A stretch of DNA of 64,000 bases from Verrucomicrobiota bacterium (GTDB lineage Bacteria > Verrucomicrobiota > Kiritimatiellia > CAIQIC01 > JAGNIJ01). The first letter of the stretch is position 1, and each line of letters opens with the position of its first letter. Of this stretch, positions 1 through 8,308 are shown piece by piece. The position numbers were made by a program, and so were the translations under genes. The stretch covers positions 1 to 64,000 of the forward strand of contig JAKLGK010000009.1 of the NCBI GenBank assembly GCA_022710725.1, given 5' to 3'. The notes under the pieces were generated by a model. That model was not told the DNA's origin. It did no database searches and was given only the letters and a program-made list of their open reading frames with translations.

Positions 1-1
1 G

Positions 2-142
2 AGCCGGGAGCTGGTGTTCAGCGGGCTGCCGGCGCCGACGAACGGGACGCGGCATGTCTTCCGCGGCTTCGTCGACAGCCGCGGCGCCATCACCGAGTCC
101 AGCGAAGGCAACAACCAGTCCACCAAGTCCTACACCTACTGA
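2..142 (+). CDS. C-terminal fragment of a secreted CARDB-like protein (5' end outside window)
   Basis: The open frame enters from the left edge and stops at TGA 140-142, giving 46 residues. The end reads like the last strands of a CARDB (APHP-type) adhesion domain, in which an acidic 'D..G.I.ES.E.NN' strand is diagnostic; here one sees FVDSRGAITESSEGNNQS. CARDB domains are tandem Ig-like modules of cell-surface or secreted proteins. Only the last module is visible, so enzyme domains upstream cannot be judged. The stop lies 14 bases before the next start, so the two genes may be co-transcribed. Confidence 0.5.
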   Translation, partial: SRELVFSGLPAPTNGTRHVFRGFVDSRGAITESSEGNNQSTKSYTY

Positions 143-156
143 ATGGAAAAGGGCAG

Positions 157-1266
157 ATGATCGCGGCGCGTCGGCTTCGTTTTCGTGACGCTGTGGCGCT
201 GTTGGCGCTCGCAGTCGTTTTTTCCTCTGCCGGCTGCCGCCGGGCGGAAGCGCCGCCGCAGGAAGTCCAGGTTCCCGCCGAAAGCTCAACGCCATCCCGT
301 TCCGGATCCCATCCCGGGTCGACACCCGAGGCGCCCCCCCCACCCTTCTCCGCTGCGGCGCCGGATGGCCGGACGGCCGCGCAAAATCCCGCGACAGCCG
401 GAGAATCCGGCCCTGCCGCGGGGAACGCCGCGACGCCCGGCGCCCCGACAGGCTCCGGGGCTGGCCGCGCGCCCCCGGCGACCTACGATCCGGCCATCAG
501 TCCCACGGCCGTGGCGCGCACGCTCGCGGACGAGGGCACCCCGGCGGCCTACCTGGAGCTCGTCCGCCTCATCAACAACCTGCCCGACGGGCCCGAGCGC
601 CGGGCCGCCCTGGTGGCCGCCACGAAGCTGGATAACCCGGCAACCGCGGCGCTCCTCTTCGAAACGGTGCGCGTGTCGGGCGATCCGGAGCTCGTCCAGT
701 CCGCCCAGATGAGCCTGGGCGGAATGACCAACGAAGGCGTCGTGTGGCTGACCGTGGCCCTGTACCGGGGCACGGAGGATGTCGCGCAGCAGGAGAGGTT
801 CCTCGGCGTGATTCGCCATTGCCAGCAACCGGTCTTTGTCGCGCCGCTGATCTCCGTAGCCGACCAGTCTTCGGGCGACCCGGCGGACCCGCTGATCTCG
901 GCGGCGCTGGATACGCTCGGGTTGCTCGGCACGACCGAATCCATCGGATACCTGGTGGCCCGCCTGAACTCGGCGGCCCGCGCGGGACAGGACACCACCG
1001 CGCTCGCCGCCTCCCTGGGCCGGGTCGTTGCGCCCTCGGCGCTGGCCGACTTGACGGGCATCGCGTCCGGCCGATCTCCGGCGGACCAGATGGAGTCCCG
1101 GGTCGCGGCCGCCCGCGCGCTGGGCCACTATCCGCTGGCCGACGTGGAGGACACCCTGAACGCCATCCTTCAGAACGAAAGCGACCCGCGCCTCATCAAT
1201 GCCGCGCAGGAGGCCATGGATCTCGCGACGGGCCAGGTCCCGGCGGATTTTTCGGGAACCCCCTGA
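157..1266 (+). CDS. Lipoprotein with Pro/Ala-rich linker and HEAT-like repeats
   Basis: 369 residues. The N-terminus is a lipoprotein signal: basic residues, a hydrophobic core, then lipobox S-A-G-C with Cys27 as the lipidated residue. Residues about 30-115 are low-complexity Pro/Ala/Gly/Ser, a flexible tether. From about 118 to 360 alternating helices fit HEAT/PBS-lyase-type repeats (for example RVAAARALGHYPLADVEDTL followed by LINAAQEAMDLATG). Such proteins are usually scaffolds; no catalytic motif is visible. It begins 14 bases after the upstream stop, and the next gene begins 28 bases downstream, so a three-gene transcript is likely. Function unknown. Confidence 0.7.
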   Translation: MIAARRLRFRDAVALLALAVVFSSAGCRRAEAPPQEVQVPAESSTPSRSGSHPGSTPEAPPPPFSAAAPDGRTAAQNPATAGESGPAAGNAATPGAPTGSGAGRAPPATYDPAISPTAVARTLADEGTPAAYLELVRLINNLPDGPERRAALVAATKLDNPATAALLFETVRVSGDPELVQSAQMSLGGMTNEGVVWLTVALYRGTEDVAQQERFLGVIRHCQQPVFVAPLISVADQSSGDPADPLISAALDTLGLLGTTESIGYLVARLNSAARAGQDTTALAASLGRVVAPSALADLTGIASGRSPADQMESRVAAARALGHYPLADVEDTLNAILQNESDPRLINAAQEAMDLATGQVPADFSGTP

Positions 1267-1294
1267 TCGCGGGCCGCCAAGAAAAGGAAGGGTC

Positions 1295-2095
1295 ATGAAG
1301 ATGGCTTTGAAACTCGCCGCGTGCATCCTGCTCCTGGCGGCGGGGCCCGTCGCCCGGGCGCAGGTGCCCGCGCGCATCCACTACCAGGGGCGGCTGCTCA
1401 ACGGCACGAACCTTTTCAACGGCGCCGTGCCGATCGCCCTCCAGCTATACTCCAACGCCGCGCCTTCCGCGGGAGAAGCCGTGCTGTACGCCGTCACCAA
1501 TCCGTCCGTGGCCGTGGTCGATGGCCTGTACGCCCTGACGCTCGGGACCGGCACGAATTCCGGCAACCTGCCGGCCGCCCTGGCGAGGCCCGCCGTGTAC
1601 CTGCAGGTCGTCGTCAGCAACACCGTGCTGCTGCCCCGCGAACGCCTCGAGGCCGCCCCCTACGCTGCCGCGCTCGGGAGCACCACCTATATCGCCACCG
1701 CGCAGGCGGCCGTCCACCTGGGCACCAACGGCCTGTTCGGGCAGGCGAACGCCTTCACCCCGGATCCCTTCAGGCAGCCCGGCCTGTTCGTCGAATGCTC
1801 GATCTCCGACGACGAAAGCTCCGGGATGTTCCTGAACGGCAATACGCTGGTGCTCTGGTCGCCCGGCGACAACAACGACCTGCTGCGGGTCTACGACGAA
1901 GACGACTTCGCCGGCGGCCCGCGGATGAAGCTCGACAGCGACGGGAATCTGTACCTTACCGGGTCCGTGATCCACACCAACTATATATCCGGCCGGACGG
2001 GTTCCGAATCGGATGAAAACGCGGACCTCCGCCGGCGCGTGGCCGAGCTGGAAGCCCGCGTGGCCGAGTTGGAGCAGCGCCTTTCGGATCGATAA
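1295..2095 (+). CDS. Secreted protein with C-terminal coiled coil, function unknown
   Basis: 266 residues from the ATG at 1295, preceded by AAGGAAGGG as a ribosome binding site; the frame is open further upstream, but only this start gives a clean signal peptide (MKMALKLAACILLLAAG, cleavage after RAQ). The mature start IHYQGRLLNG recurs in secreted proteins of PVC bacteria and in some tail-fibre-like proteins. The middle is beta-rich. The last 35 residues (ENADLRRRVAELEARVAELE) form a heptad coiled coil likely to trimerise. This layout resembles fibre proteins, though no S74 auto-chaperone domain follows the coil. Probably a surface or extracellular structural protein. Confidence 0.6.
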   Translation: MKMALKLAACILLLAAGPVARAQVPARIHYQGRLLNGTNLFNGAVPIALQLYSNAAPSAGEAVLYAVTNPSVAVVDGLYALTLGTGTNSGNLPAALARPAVYLQVVVSNTVLLPRERLEAAPYAAALGSTTYIATAQAAVHLGTNGLFGQANAFTPDPFRQPGLFVECSISDDESSGMFLNGNTLVLWSPGDNNDLLRVYDEDDFAGGPRMKLDSDGNLYLTGSVIHTNYISGRTGSESDENADLRRRVAELEARVAELEQRLSDR

Positions 2096-2141
2096 GGCGC
2101 GCGGCTTGTTCCTCCGGGCGACGGCCGCGGGCTCAACTTGA

Positions 2142-2170
2142 TTGACAAGAAGCGGCGCGGCATGGAAGAT
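2142..2170 (+). promoter_or_regulatory. Possible promoter for the symporter operon
   Basis: A perfect -35 hexamer TTGACA (2142-2147) is followed after 17 bases by GAAGAT (2165-2170), a poor -10 match. It lies just before the 104-residue gene at 2185. The weak -10 and the very short leader keep confidence low. Confidence 0.25.
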
Positions 2171-2184
2171 GAACTCCAGATGAT

Positions 2185-2499
2185 ATGAGTTCCCGGAAGT
2201 CAGAGGCCCCGCTCATTCTCGCCGGCACGCTGTTTTTCGTTTATGGGTTTCCACGCGCCGTGATCCGATGGCTGGGCGAGTCGAGCCCTTGGACGCCGTA
2301 CCTGTACCTGTACGGCCTCGGGCTGGTGACGTTCCTCATCGGGCTGCGCGTGATCCTGAAATCGCGGGCCTGCCAGCCGGGCCGCGGCCATGACTCGGCG
2401 TGGCTGGCCGTGCTCCTGCTCGGCTACGCCTTCTTCGCGCTGCTCCACGCGGCCTGGATCATGGCGGCGCTGTACATTCCGTTCAAGGGAGGCGGGTGA
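2185..2499 (+). CDS. Small membrane protein upstream of the symporter
   Basis: 104 residues with three predicted membrane segments (about 10-28, 38-58 and 73-95) and basic loops. No family was recognised. It stops one base before the GTG of the sodium:solute symporter, so the two are translationally coupled and probably act together, perhaps as a small accessory subunit. It does not look like the two-helix DUF4212 small subunit known from some symporters: it has three helices and a different pattern. There is no strong Shine-Dalgarno sequence before the ATG. Confidence 0.6.
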   Translation: MSSRKSEAPLILAGTLFFVYGFPRAVIRWLGESSPWTPYLYLYGLGLVTFLIGLRVILKSRACQPGRGHDSAWLAVLLLGYAFFALLHAAWIMAALYIPFKGGG

Positions 2500-2500
2500 C

Positions 2501-4399
2501 GTGCACCACGGCTTCGGCATCGACATCACCACGGGCGCGACGATCGTCGTGGCGATCGTGTCCTTCATCTACTTCATCGGCATCATGGTCTTCGGGACCT
2601 ACTTCTCGAAGTTCAGCAAGAACCTGAACGACTACTTCTACAGCGGCCAGCGCTTCGCCTGGTGGCTCGCGGCGGCGAGCATGGTGGCCACCGGGATCGG
2701 GTCCTACAGTTACCTGAAGTACTCCGAGCAGGGCTTCAACACCGGCATGAGCAGCACGATGACGTACATGAACGACTGGTTCATCGTGCCGTTCTTCATC
2801 TTCGGCTGGCTGCCCATCATCTACTTCGCGCGGGTGCGCTCGATCCCGGAGTACTTCGAGCGGCGGTTCAACCGGACCGCCCGTTACTTCGCCGTGATCA
2901 TCATCATGGCCTACATGTTCTTCTACATCGGCTACAACCTGTTCACGATGGGCGTGGCCATCGAGGGCATGTTCGGCATCCGCCAGTTGTGGTCGATCCC
3001 CGTTATCACATTATTCATAGGCATTTACGTCACGTTCGGCGGCCAGACGGCCGTGATCTTCACGGACCTGGTGCAGGGGATCATGCTGTACATCGCCGGC
3101 GGCCTGGCCATTGTCGCGGGGTTGTGGGCGCTGGGCGGATTCGGCGAATTCTGGGGCTGGCTGCCGGTCGCGCACCGGCTGCCGTTCGTGGACCTGGTGG
3201 CGGATCCCAAGTTCAATGCGTCGGGCCTGTTCTGGGGCGAGGCGCTCGCGGGCAGCATCGCGTTCACCTTCATGAACCAGGGTTTCATCATGCGGTACCT
3301 CACGATCCGCAGCGTACATGAGGGACGTAAAGCGGCGCTCTTCAACGTCGTGGTCTGCCTCCCCCTCTCGGCCATCGTGGTGGGCGCCGTGGGCTGGCTG
3401 GCCCGGGCCATCGTGACCAAGCAGGCGGCGGTCGGCGGCGCGCTGGCAGGCATCGAGCCGATCCATATCGAGAACACCTACCACACGTTCATCGTGGTCT
3501 GCTGGGAAACGCTGAAACGGAACTCGTGGCTCTTCGGGTTCGTCGTCGCCGCGCTCACCGCCGCGCTGATGTCCACCATCGACACGCTCATCAACGCCTG
3601 CGCCGCGATCGGCATCTACGACATCTACAAGCCGCTGATCAAGCCGCACGCCGACGACCGGCACTACCTCAAGGCCGCGCGCTGGGCCTCGGCCCTCGCC
3701 ACGGTCCTGGGGCTGCTCCTCGTGATCTGGTTCAACCGGCAGACCGGCAGCCTGATGGCGATCCACTACAAGGGCATCATGCTCATCATCCCGCCCATCG
3801 TGACCACGATCTTCCTCGGCGCCTTCTGGAAGCGCTTCAATGCCCTCGGGGCCTGCGTGTCCATGCTGATCGGCGTCGTCTTCACCATGGCCACCAACTG
3901 GTGGCCCGGCCTGGTGCGGCCGCTGGCCTGGTTCGTGGTCGGCAACGCCGCGGACATCTACATGCCCGCGCTCTTCGGCATGCTGGTCACCGCCGTGGCC
4001 GGCGTCGTCGTCAGCCTGCTGACGCGGCCCGATACGCACAAGGACATCACCGGCCTGACGGTGGAGACGCTGGACAAGGCCATGGAGATGTACAAGGGCG
4101 GCCCGCCCAACCATGTCCCCGGCCGGCCGGTCAAGCGGATCGAGGTCCGGCTCGACGAGTCCGTGCCGCCCGGCCTGATCTCGGTCTCGCCGGCCGCCAT
4201 GGAGACGATGAAAGCCCACGAAGGCGACATGGTCTACATGACCGACGCCCGCCCGTGGCTGGGCGGCCTGCGTTCCCAGCATGTCCGGTTCGCCGCGCCG
4301 CATGCGCAGGCGGACCGCGTCGTACTGATGTCGAAGGCCACGCGGGACGACGCCTTCCTCCTCGACGGACGGCCGGTCACGCTGGACAAGATATTCTGA
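2501..4399 (+). CDS. Sodium:solute symporter (SSS family)
   Basis: 632 residues from the GTG at 2501, chosen because GGAGG lies 8 bases upstream and the preceding gene stops at 2499. It has about 13-14 membrane helices. SSS hallmarks are visible: the N-terminal 'DYFYSGQRFAWWLAAASMVAT' stretch (first helix plus the conserved G-S/A region), a helix ending ARVRSIPEYFERRF in the position of the family's 'T(L/I)PEFLERRF' motif, and the central FGGQTAVIFTDLVQGIMLY motif. These transporters couple Na+ influx to uptake of sugars, amino acids, nucleosides or vitamins; the substrate cannot be read here. The last 130 residues form a soluble cytoplasmic tail, longer than in minimal members. The gene is followed by a palindromic terminator shared with the convergent sugar transferase gene. 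Confidence 0.9.
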   Translation: MHHGFGIDITTGATIVVAIVSFIYFIGIMVFGTYFSKFSKNLNDYFYSGQRFAWWLAAASMVATGIGSYSYLKYSEQGFNTGMSSTMTYMNDWFIVPFFIFGWLPIIYFARVRSIPEYFERRFNRTARYFAVIIIMAYMFFYIGYNLFTMGVAIEGMFGIRQLWSIPVITLFIGIYVTFGGQTAVIFTDLVQGIMLYIAGGLAIVAGLWALGGFGEFWGWLPVAHRLPFVDLVADPKFNASGLFWGEALAGSIAFTFMNQGFIMRYLTIRSVHEGRKAALFNVVVCLPLSAIVVGAVGWLARAIVTKQAAVGGALAGIEPIHIENTYHTFIVVCWETLKRNSWLFGFVVAALTAALMSTIDTLINACAAIGIYDIYKPLIKPHADDRHYLKAARWASALATVLGLLLVIWFNRQTGSLMAIHYKGIMLIIPPIVTTIFLGAFWKRFNALGACVSMLIGVVFTMATNWWPGLVRPLAWFVVGNAADIYMPALFGMLVTAVAGVVVSLLTRPDTHKDITGLTVETLDKAMEMYKGGPPNHVPGRPVKRIEVRLDESVPPGLISVSPAAMETMKAHEGDMVYMTDARPWLGGLRSQHVRFAAPHAQADRVVLMSKATRDDAFLLDGRPVTLDKIF

Positions 4400-4475
4400 T
4401 GCCTCGGGCGCCGTCGCCGATGGATGAGCCGCCCGCTCCAGGCAGGGGAACAACGGCTGGCGCCGGCCCTTTTCC

Positions 4476-4509
4476 GCAGGTATCACAGTTTATAAACTGT
4501 GATACCTGC
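4476..4509. repeat. 34-bp perfect palindrome, probable bidirectional terminator
   Basis: Two 17-base arms (GCAGGTATCACAGTTTA and its exact complement) meet without a spacer, between the convergent symporter (ends 4399) and sugar transferase (ends 4541). There is no T-run of classic length on either side, but the position suits a shared terminator. The core CACAGTTTATAAACTGTG matches the palindromes at 13,788 and 13,886 in layout, indicating one repeat family (see findings). Confidence 0.7.
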
Positions 4510-4540
4510 CTTTCCGGCTGTTCCCCGGCCCCGGGCAGGC

Positions 4541-5950
4541 TCAATAAGCGTTTTTCCGGGCCACGAAGGTCATGAGCAGGATCTTGAAGTCGAGGGCCAG
4601 GGACCAGTTTTCCAGGTAGAACAGGTCGTACTGGATGCGATCCTGGATGCTCGTGTTGCCGCGCAGCCCGTTGACCTGCGCCCAACCCGTCAGCCCCGGC
4701 TTGTGCACGTGACGCCACATGTAGCGGCCGACGTCCTCCTTGAACTGCTCCACGAACACCGGCCGCTCGGGCCGCGGCCCGACAAGGCTCATGTCGCCCT
4801 TCAGCACGTTCCAGAACTGCGGCAGCTCGTCCAGGTTCCAGCGCCGCAGGAACGCCCCGGCCCGGGTCCGGCGCGGATCGTTCTCGCTCGTCCACACCGG
4901 GCCCGACTCCTCCTCCGCGTCTTCCCGCATCGTGCGCAGCTTGTAGAGCGTGAAGCACTTTCCGCCCTCGCCGCAGCGCACCTGCCGATAGAATATCGGG
5001 CCCGGGGACGAGCGCCGGATCGCCACCGCCGCGACCGCCATGATCGGCGCGGAAATCACCAGCCCCACCAGGCTCCCCAGGATGTCCTCGCTGCGCTTGA
5101 AGGCCCGGTTCCAGAAGTAGTCCAGCGGCCACTTGCGCACGCTCAACAGCGGCACATCGCCCACGTGCTGGACCTGCACGCGGCTCGTCAGCACGGCAAA
5201 CAGGTCGGGCACCAGCTGGAAATGAACCAGCCCCCGCTCGCAGTGCAGGATGATCTCCGTCATGCGCCGGTGCGACAGTGACGTATCGGCGAGGATCACC
5301 TGGTCCACCTCGCCCCGCTCGATGAACTTTTCGAGGTCCTCCGCGCCGCCCAGGATGAGGTCGGGCGGGATGGCCGGGTCGGAAGGGTCCTCGCCGGTCG
5401 TCAGGAAACCCGTGACCCGGCACCGCAGCCGCGGCTCCTTCTTCAGCGCCTCCTTGAGATGGGCCGCCACGGCATCCGTGCCGATCACGATGACGCGGTT
5501 GATCTCCTCGCGGTGGCGCGCCCAGTGGAGCTCCAGGCGGAACAAGAGGTACCGCTCCAGGAGCACGAGAAAGGTGGCCGTGAAAAAGGCCAGGATCGTC
5601 ACGGCGCGAGAGAACGGCGGGTCCGTGCGGATGATGAAGGCCAGGGCCGTGGCCAGGAGGATGGCCCAACCGGAGGCCCGGACGATCCGCGGGATCTTGT
5701 CCTCGAAGCGCCCGGACTGCGGCCGGCGGTAGAGCTCCAGCGAACGGAAAATGAACAGGCAGAGGAGCGTCGCCACGCCCCCGCCATAGACGTACATCAT
5801 GCGGGGCGGCAGCCCCTCGCCGATCAGCGGGATCCAGCCGCTGTCGAACCGGATCCACACGGCCAGAAGGAAGCCGGCGAAAAAAGCCATCCCGTCGGCC
5901 ACTCCGGCCAGGATGCCGCACCCGACATCGAAGGTATCTCTCGCGCGCAT
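4541..5950 (-). CDS. Polyprenyl-phosphate sugar-1-phosphate transferase (WbaP/WcaJ type)
   Basis: 469 residues. Four N-terminal membrane helices (about 10-120) are followed by a Rossmann-like middle domain (about 145-245; [17 protein letters not shown]) and a fifth helix (about 280-300). The C-terminal catalytic domain carries the family signatures [27 protein letters not shown] and PRPE. This membrane enzyme moves a sugar-1-phosphate from a nucleotide sugar to undecaprenyl phosphate, the first step of exopolysaccharide or O-antigen repeat-unit assembly. It is the only initiating enzyme in the window and could serve the polysaccharide export operon at 34-41 kb, although 28 kb away. It is transcribed divergently from the DJ-1 gene. 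Confidence 0.92.
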   Translation of the reverse strand: MRARDTFDVGCGILAGVADGMAFFAGFLLAVWIRFDSGWIPLIGEGLPPRMMYVYGGGVATLLCLFIFRSLELYRRPQSGRFEDKIPRIVRASGWAILLATALAFIIRTDPPFSRAVTILAFFTATFLVLLERYLLFRLELHWARHREEINRVIVIGTDAVAAHLKEALKKEPRLRCRVTGFLTTGEDPSDPAIPPDLILGGAEDLEKFIERGEVDQVILADTSLSHRRMTEIILHCERGLVHFQLVPDLFAVLTSRVQVQHVGDVPLLSVRKWPLDYFWNRAFKRSEDILGSLVGLVISAPIMAVAAVAIRRSSPGPIFYRQVRCGEGGKCFTLYKLRTMREDAEEESGPVWTSENDPRRTRAGAFLRRWNLDELPQFWNVLKGDMSLVGPRPERPVFVEQFKEDVGRYMWRHVHKPGLTGWAQVNGLRGNTSIQDRIQYDLFYLENWSLALDFKILLMTFVARKNAY

Positions 5951-6015
5951 GGAAAGACGGTTTCTTTGTTGGTTAGTAGGCGCTTTCTACCATAATAAGG
6001 GCAAGGAGAAAAGCT

Positions 6016-6558
6016 ATGACAAGGGTTCTGGTTCCGCTGGCGGAAGGCTGCGAGGAGATGGAGGCCGTGATAATCATTGATGTCCTCCGGCGGGCCGGCT
6101 GGGCGGTTACGGGCGTGGGGCTCCAGCCGGGGCCGGTCCGCGGCTCCCGCGGCGTAATCCTGCTCCCGGACGCGGAATGGGACGAAACGAATTGGGCGGA
6201 ATTTGATCTGCTGGTGCTGCCGGGCGGAGGGCCGGGCACCCAGCGGCTGGCGCAGGACGCGAGGGTGCTGGCGGCGGTAAAGGGGTTCAACGACGCCGGC
6301 AAGCGTCTCGCGGCGGTATGCGCCGCTCCCCTGGTCCTGCAGCAAGCCGGCGTCCTGGACGGCCGGAAGGCCACGTGCCATCCCAGCCTCGCCTCCCGGC
6401 TGACCCGAGCCCGTTACATGACGGAGCCCGTGGTCGTGGACGGACGCATCACGACCAGCCAGTCCGCCGGCACCTGCCTCGCCTTTGCCCTCGAACTGAT
6501 CCGCCAGGTCGACGGCGACGGGAAGGTCCGCGAAGTGCGCGAGGGGTTGGCGATGTAA
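6016..6558 (+). CDS. DJ-1/PfpI family protein (YajL-like)
   Basis: 180 residues, the normal length of the family, with AAGGAG 7 bases before the ATG. The nucleophile elbow AAVCAAPLVL places Cys102 as the reactive cysteine, and Glu16 in EGCEEMEAV is the partner that lowers its pKa in DJ-1. Family members act in oxidative stress and carbonyl (glyoxal) damage protection in the cytoplasm; the exact activity is debated. It stands alone between the divergent sugar transferase and the HU gene. A CATAAT at 5991-5996 may be its -10 element. Confidence 0.9.
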   Translation: MTRVLVPLAEGCEEMEAVIIIDVLRRAGWAVTGVGLQPGPVRGSRGVILLPDAEWDETNWAEFDLLVLPGGGPGTQRLAQDARVLAAVKGFNDAGKRLAAVCAAPLVLQQAGVLDGRKATCHPSLASRLTRARYMTEPVVVDGRITTSQSAGTCLAFALELIRQVDGDGKVREVREGLAM

Positions 6559-6593
6559 AGGGAAACTTGTCTCGAAAAAATCGAAAAAAACGC

Positions 6594-6621
6594 TTGTTTT
6601 CCGGCCGAAGCGGGGCACAAT
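6594..6621 (+). promoter_or_regulatory. Probable promoter of the HU gene
   Basis: TTGTTT (6594-6599) and CACAAT (6616-6621) with a 16-base spacer, about 55 bases before the HU start. A 48-base leader with GAAGGAGA follows. The -10 matches consensus at four of six positions. Confidence 0.4.
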
Positions 6622-6675
6622 GCACCGCGAATATGTAGCAGTAGCAGAACAACAACATCAACGAAGGAGACAGCG

Positions 6676-6954
6676 ATGGCATTGACGAAATCGGCGATTC
6701 AGGCGGCGTTGGCGGGGAAGACGGGCCTGGCCAAGAAGCAGGTGGCGGCGTTCTTCGACGAGCTGGCGAAGCTGGCGTACAAGGAAGCGAAGAACTCGTT
6801 CACGATTCCCGGCATCGGGAAGCTCGTGCTGGTCAACCGCGCCGCTCGCATCGGCCGCAACCCGGCCACGGGCGAGCAGATCCAGATCCCGGCGAAGAAG
6901 GTCGTGAAGTTCCGCGTCGCCAAGGCGGCCAAGGTGGCCATTCTCGGCAAGTAA
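6676..6954 (+). CDS. HU/IHF family DNA-binding protein
   Basis: 92 residues, standard HU length, with GAAGGAGA 7 bases upstream of the ATG. The N-terminal helices (MALTKSAIQAALAGKTGL...) form the dimer body. The DNA-wrapping arm is visible as GRNPATGEQIQIPAKKVVKF, including the conserved RNPxTGE...P tip whose proline intercalates in the minor groove. HU compacts and bends DNA and affects replication and transcription. It is a stand-alone gene with its own promoter and a strong terminator. Confidence 0.93.
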   Translation: MALTKSAIQAALAGKTGLAKKQVAAFFDELAKLAYKEAKNSFTIPGIGKLVLVNRAARIGRNPATGEQIQIPAKKVVKFRVAKAAKVAILGK

Positions 6955-6981
6955 GCGTCGACGAACAGCGCATTGAAAGCG

Positions 6982-7020
6982 GAAGAGATGGCGGGCCTCC
7001 CGCCATCTCTTCTGTTTTTA
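6982..7020 (+). terminator. Rho-independent terminator after HU
   Basis: A 14-bp perfect stem (6982-6995 with 6999-7012), a 3-base loop CCT, then TGTTTTTA. This is the clearest intrinsic terminator in the window and separates HU from the ygeW operon. Confidence 0.92.
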
Positions 7021-7026
7021 GGGGGC

Positions 7027-7054
7027 TTGAACTGGCCCTGTGTTTTGCTACCAT
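7027..7054 (+). promoter_or_regulatory. Probable promoter of the ygeW-carbamate kinase operon
   Basis: TTGAAC (7027-7032), a 16-base spacer, and TACCAT (7049-7054), which matches four of six -10 positions. It follows the HU terminator directly and lies 55 bases before the ygeW start. Confidence 0.45.
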
Positions 7055-7108
7055 AACCCACCGCATGAGACAGCCGGACTCCCGCCCCGGCATGGAACAG
7101 GAGAACAC

Positions 7109-8299
7109 ATGAGCGACGTTTCCAAGCAGATCGAAATCATCCGCCGCCTGAACGCCAGCCTCTTCGGCAAGGACTTCCTGCTGACGTGGGACAAGTCCAT
7201 CGCCGAACTGGAGCTGATCATGGCCGTGGCCGAGGCCCTGCGCGGCCTGTATCGCCAGAACGGCTCGGCCCGCTGTTTCGATTCGGGCCTGGCCGTCTCC
7301 CTCTTCCGCGACCAGTCCACGCGCACGCGCTTTTCCTTCGCTTCCGCGTCGAACCTGCTCGGCCTGACGGTGCAGGACCTCGACGAGGGCAAGTCGCAGA
7401 TCGCGCACGGCGAGACCGTCCGCGAAACGGCCAACATGATCTCGTTCCTCACGGAGGCCATCGGCATCCGCGACGACATGTTCCTCGGCGCCGGCCACAC
7501 CTACATGCTCGAGGTGGCCGCCGCGCTGGACGACGGCTTCAAGAGCGGCGTCCTCCACCAGCGGCCGGCCGTCGTCAACCTCCAGTGCGACGTGGATCAT
7601 CCCACGCAGGCCATGGCGGACCTGATGTGGCTCAAGGAATACTTCGGCTCGCTCGAGAACCTGCGCGGGCGCAAGATCGCGATGACCTGGGCCTACTCGC
7701 CGAGCTATGGCAAGCCGCTCTCCGTGCCGCAGGGCATCATCGGCCTGATGACCCGGTTCGGCATGCATGTGTCGCTGGCCCATCCCGAGGGCTATGACCT
7801 GATCCCGGACGTCGTGGAGCTGGCCCGCAAGAACGCCGGCGCGACCGGCGGGACGTTCACGACGGGCGCCTCGATGGACGAGGCCTTCCGCAACGCGGAC
7901 ATCGTCTACCCGAAGTCCTGGGCGCCGTTCCGCGTCATGCAGCGCCGCACCGAGCTGCTCCGCGGCAACGACCGCGACGGCCTGAAGCAGCTCGAGAAGG
8001 AATGCCTGGCCAACAACGCCAGGTTCACCGGCTGGGAATGCACGGAGCAGAAGATGAAGCTGACCAAGAACGGCGCGGCGATCTACCTGCACTGCCTGCC
8101 GGCCGATATCTCCGGGGTCTCCTGCAAGCAGGGCGAGGTGCAGGACAGCGTCTTCGACCGCTACCGCATCCAGACCTACAAGGAGGCCGGCTGGAAGCCG
8201 TTCGCCATCGCGGCGATGATCCTGACCTCCCGCTTCAAGGACCCGGCGGGCGTGCTGGAGAAACTGGCGAAGGGCGGACGCCCCCGCCTCATCGGGTAG
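7109..8299 (+). CDS. ygeW: Knotted carbamoyltransferase, YgeW family
   Basis: 396 residues from the ATG at 7109, preceded by ACAGGAGAA. ATCase/OTCase signatures are present: FRDQSTRTRFSF (the S-T-R-T-R carbamoyl-phosphate loop), DHPTQAMADL, and LHCLPADISG near the C-terminus. Length and the long insertions fit the knotted YgeW group rather than OTCase (about 330 residues). YgeW-type enzymes are linked to anaerobic breakdown of ureido or carbamoyl compounds, run towards carbamoyl phosphate; the natural substrate is not settled. The carbamate kinase gene 9 bases downstream would use the carbamoyl phosphate to make ATP. First gene of a three-gene operon. Confidence 0.9.
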   Translation: MSDVSKQIEIIRRLNASLFGKDFLLTWDKSIAELELIMAVAEALRGLYRQNGSARCFDSGLAVSLFRDQSTRTRFSFASASNLLGLTVQDLDEGKSQIAHGETVRETANMISFLTEAIGIRDDMFLGAGHTYMLEVAAALDDGFKSGVLHQRPAVVNLQCDVDHPTQAMADLMWLKEYFGSLENLRGRKIAMTWAYSPSYGKPLSVPQGIIGLMTRFGMHVSLAHPEGYDLIPDVVELARKNAGATGGTFTTGASMDEAFRNADIVYPKSWAPFRVMQRRTELLRGNDRDGLKQLEKECLANNARFTGWECTEQKMKLTKNGAAIYLHCLPADISGVSCKQGEVQDSVFDRYRIQTYKEAGWKPFAIAAMILTSRFKDPAGVLEKLAKGGRPRLIG

Positions 8300-8308
8300 G
8301 ACGGCGCC

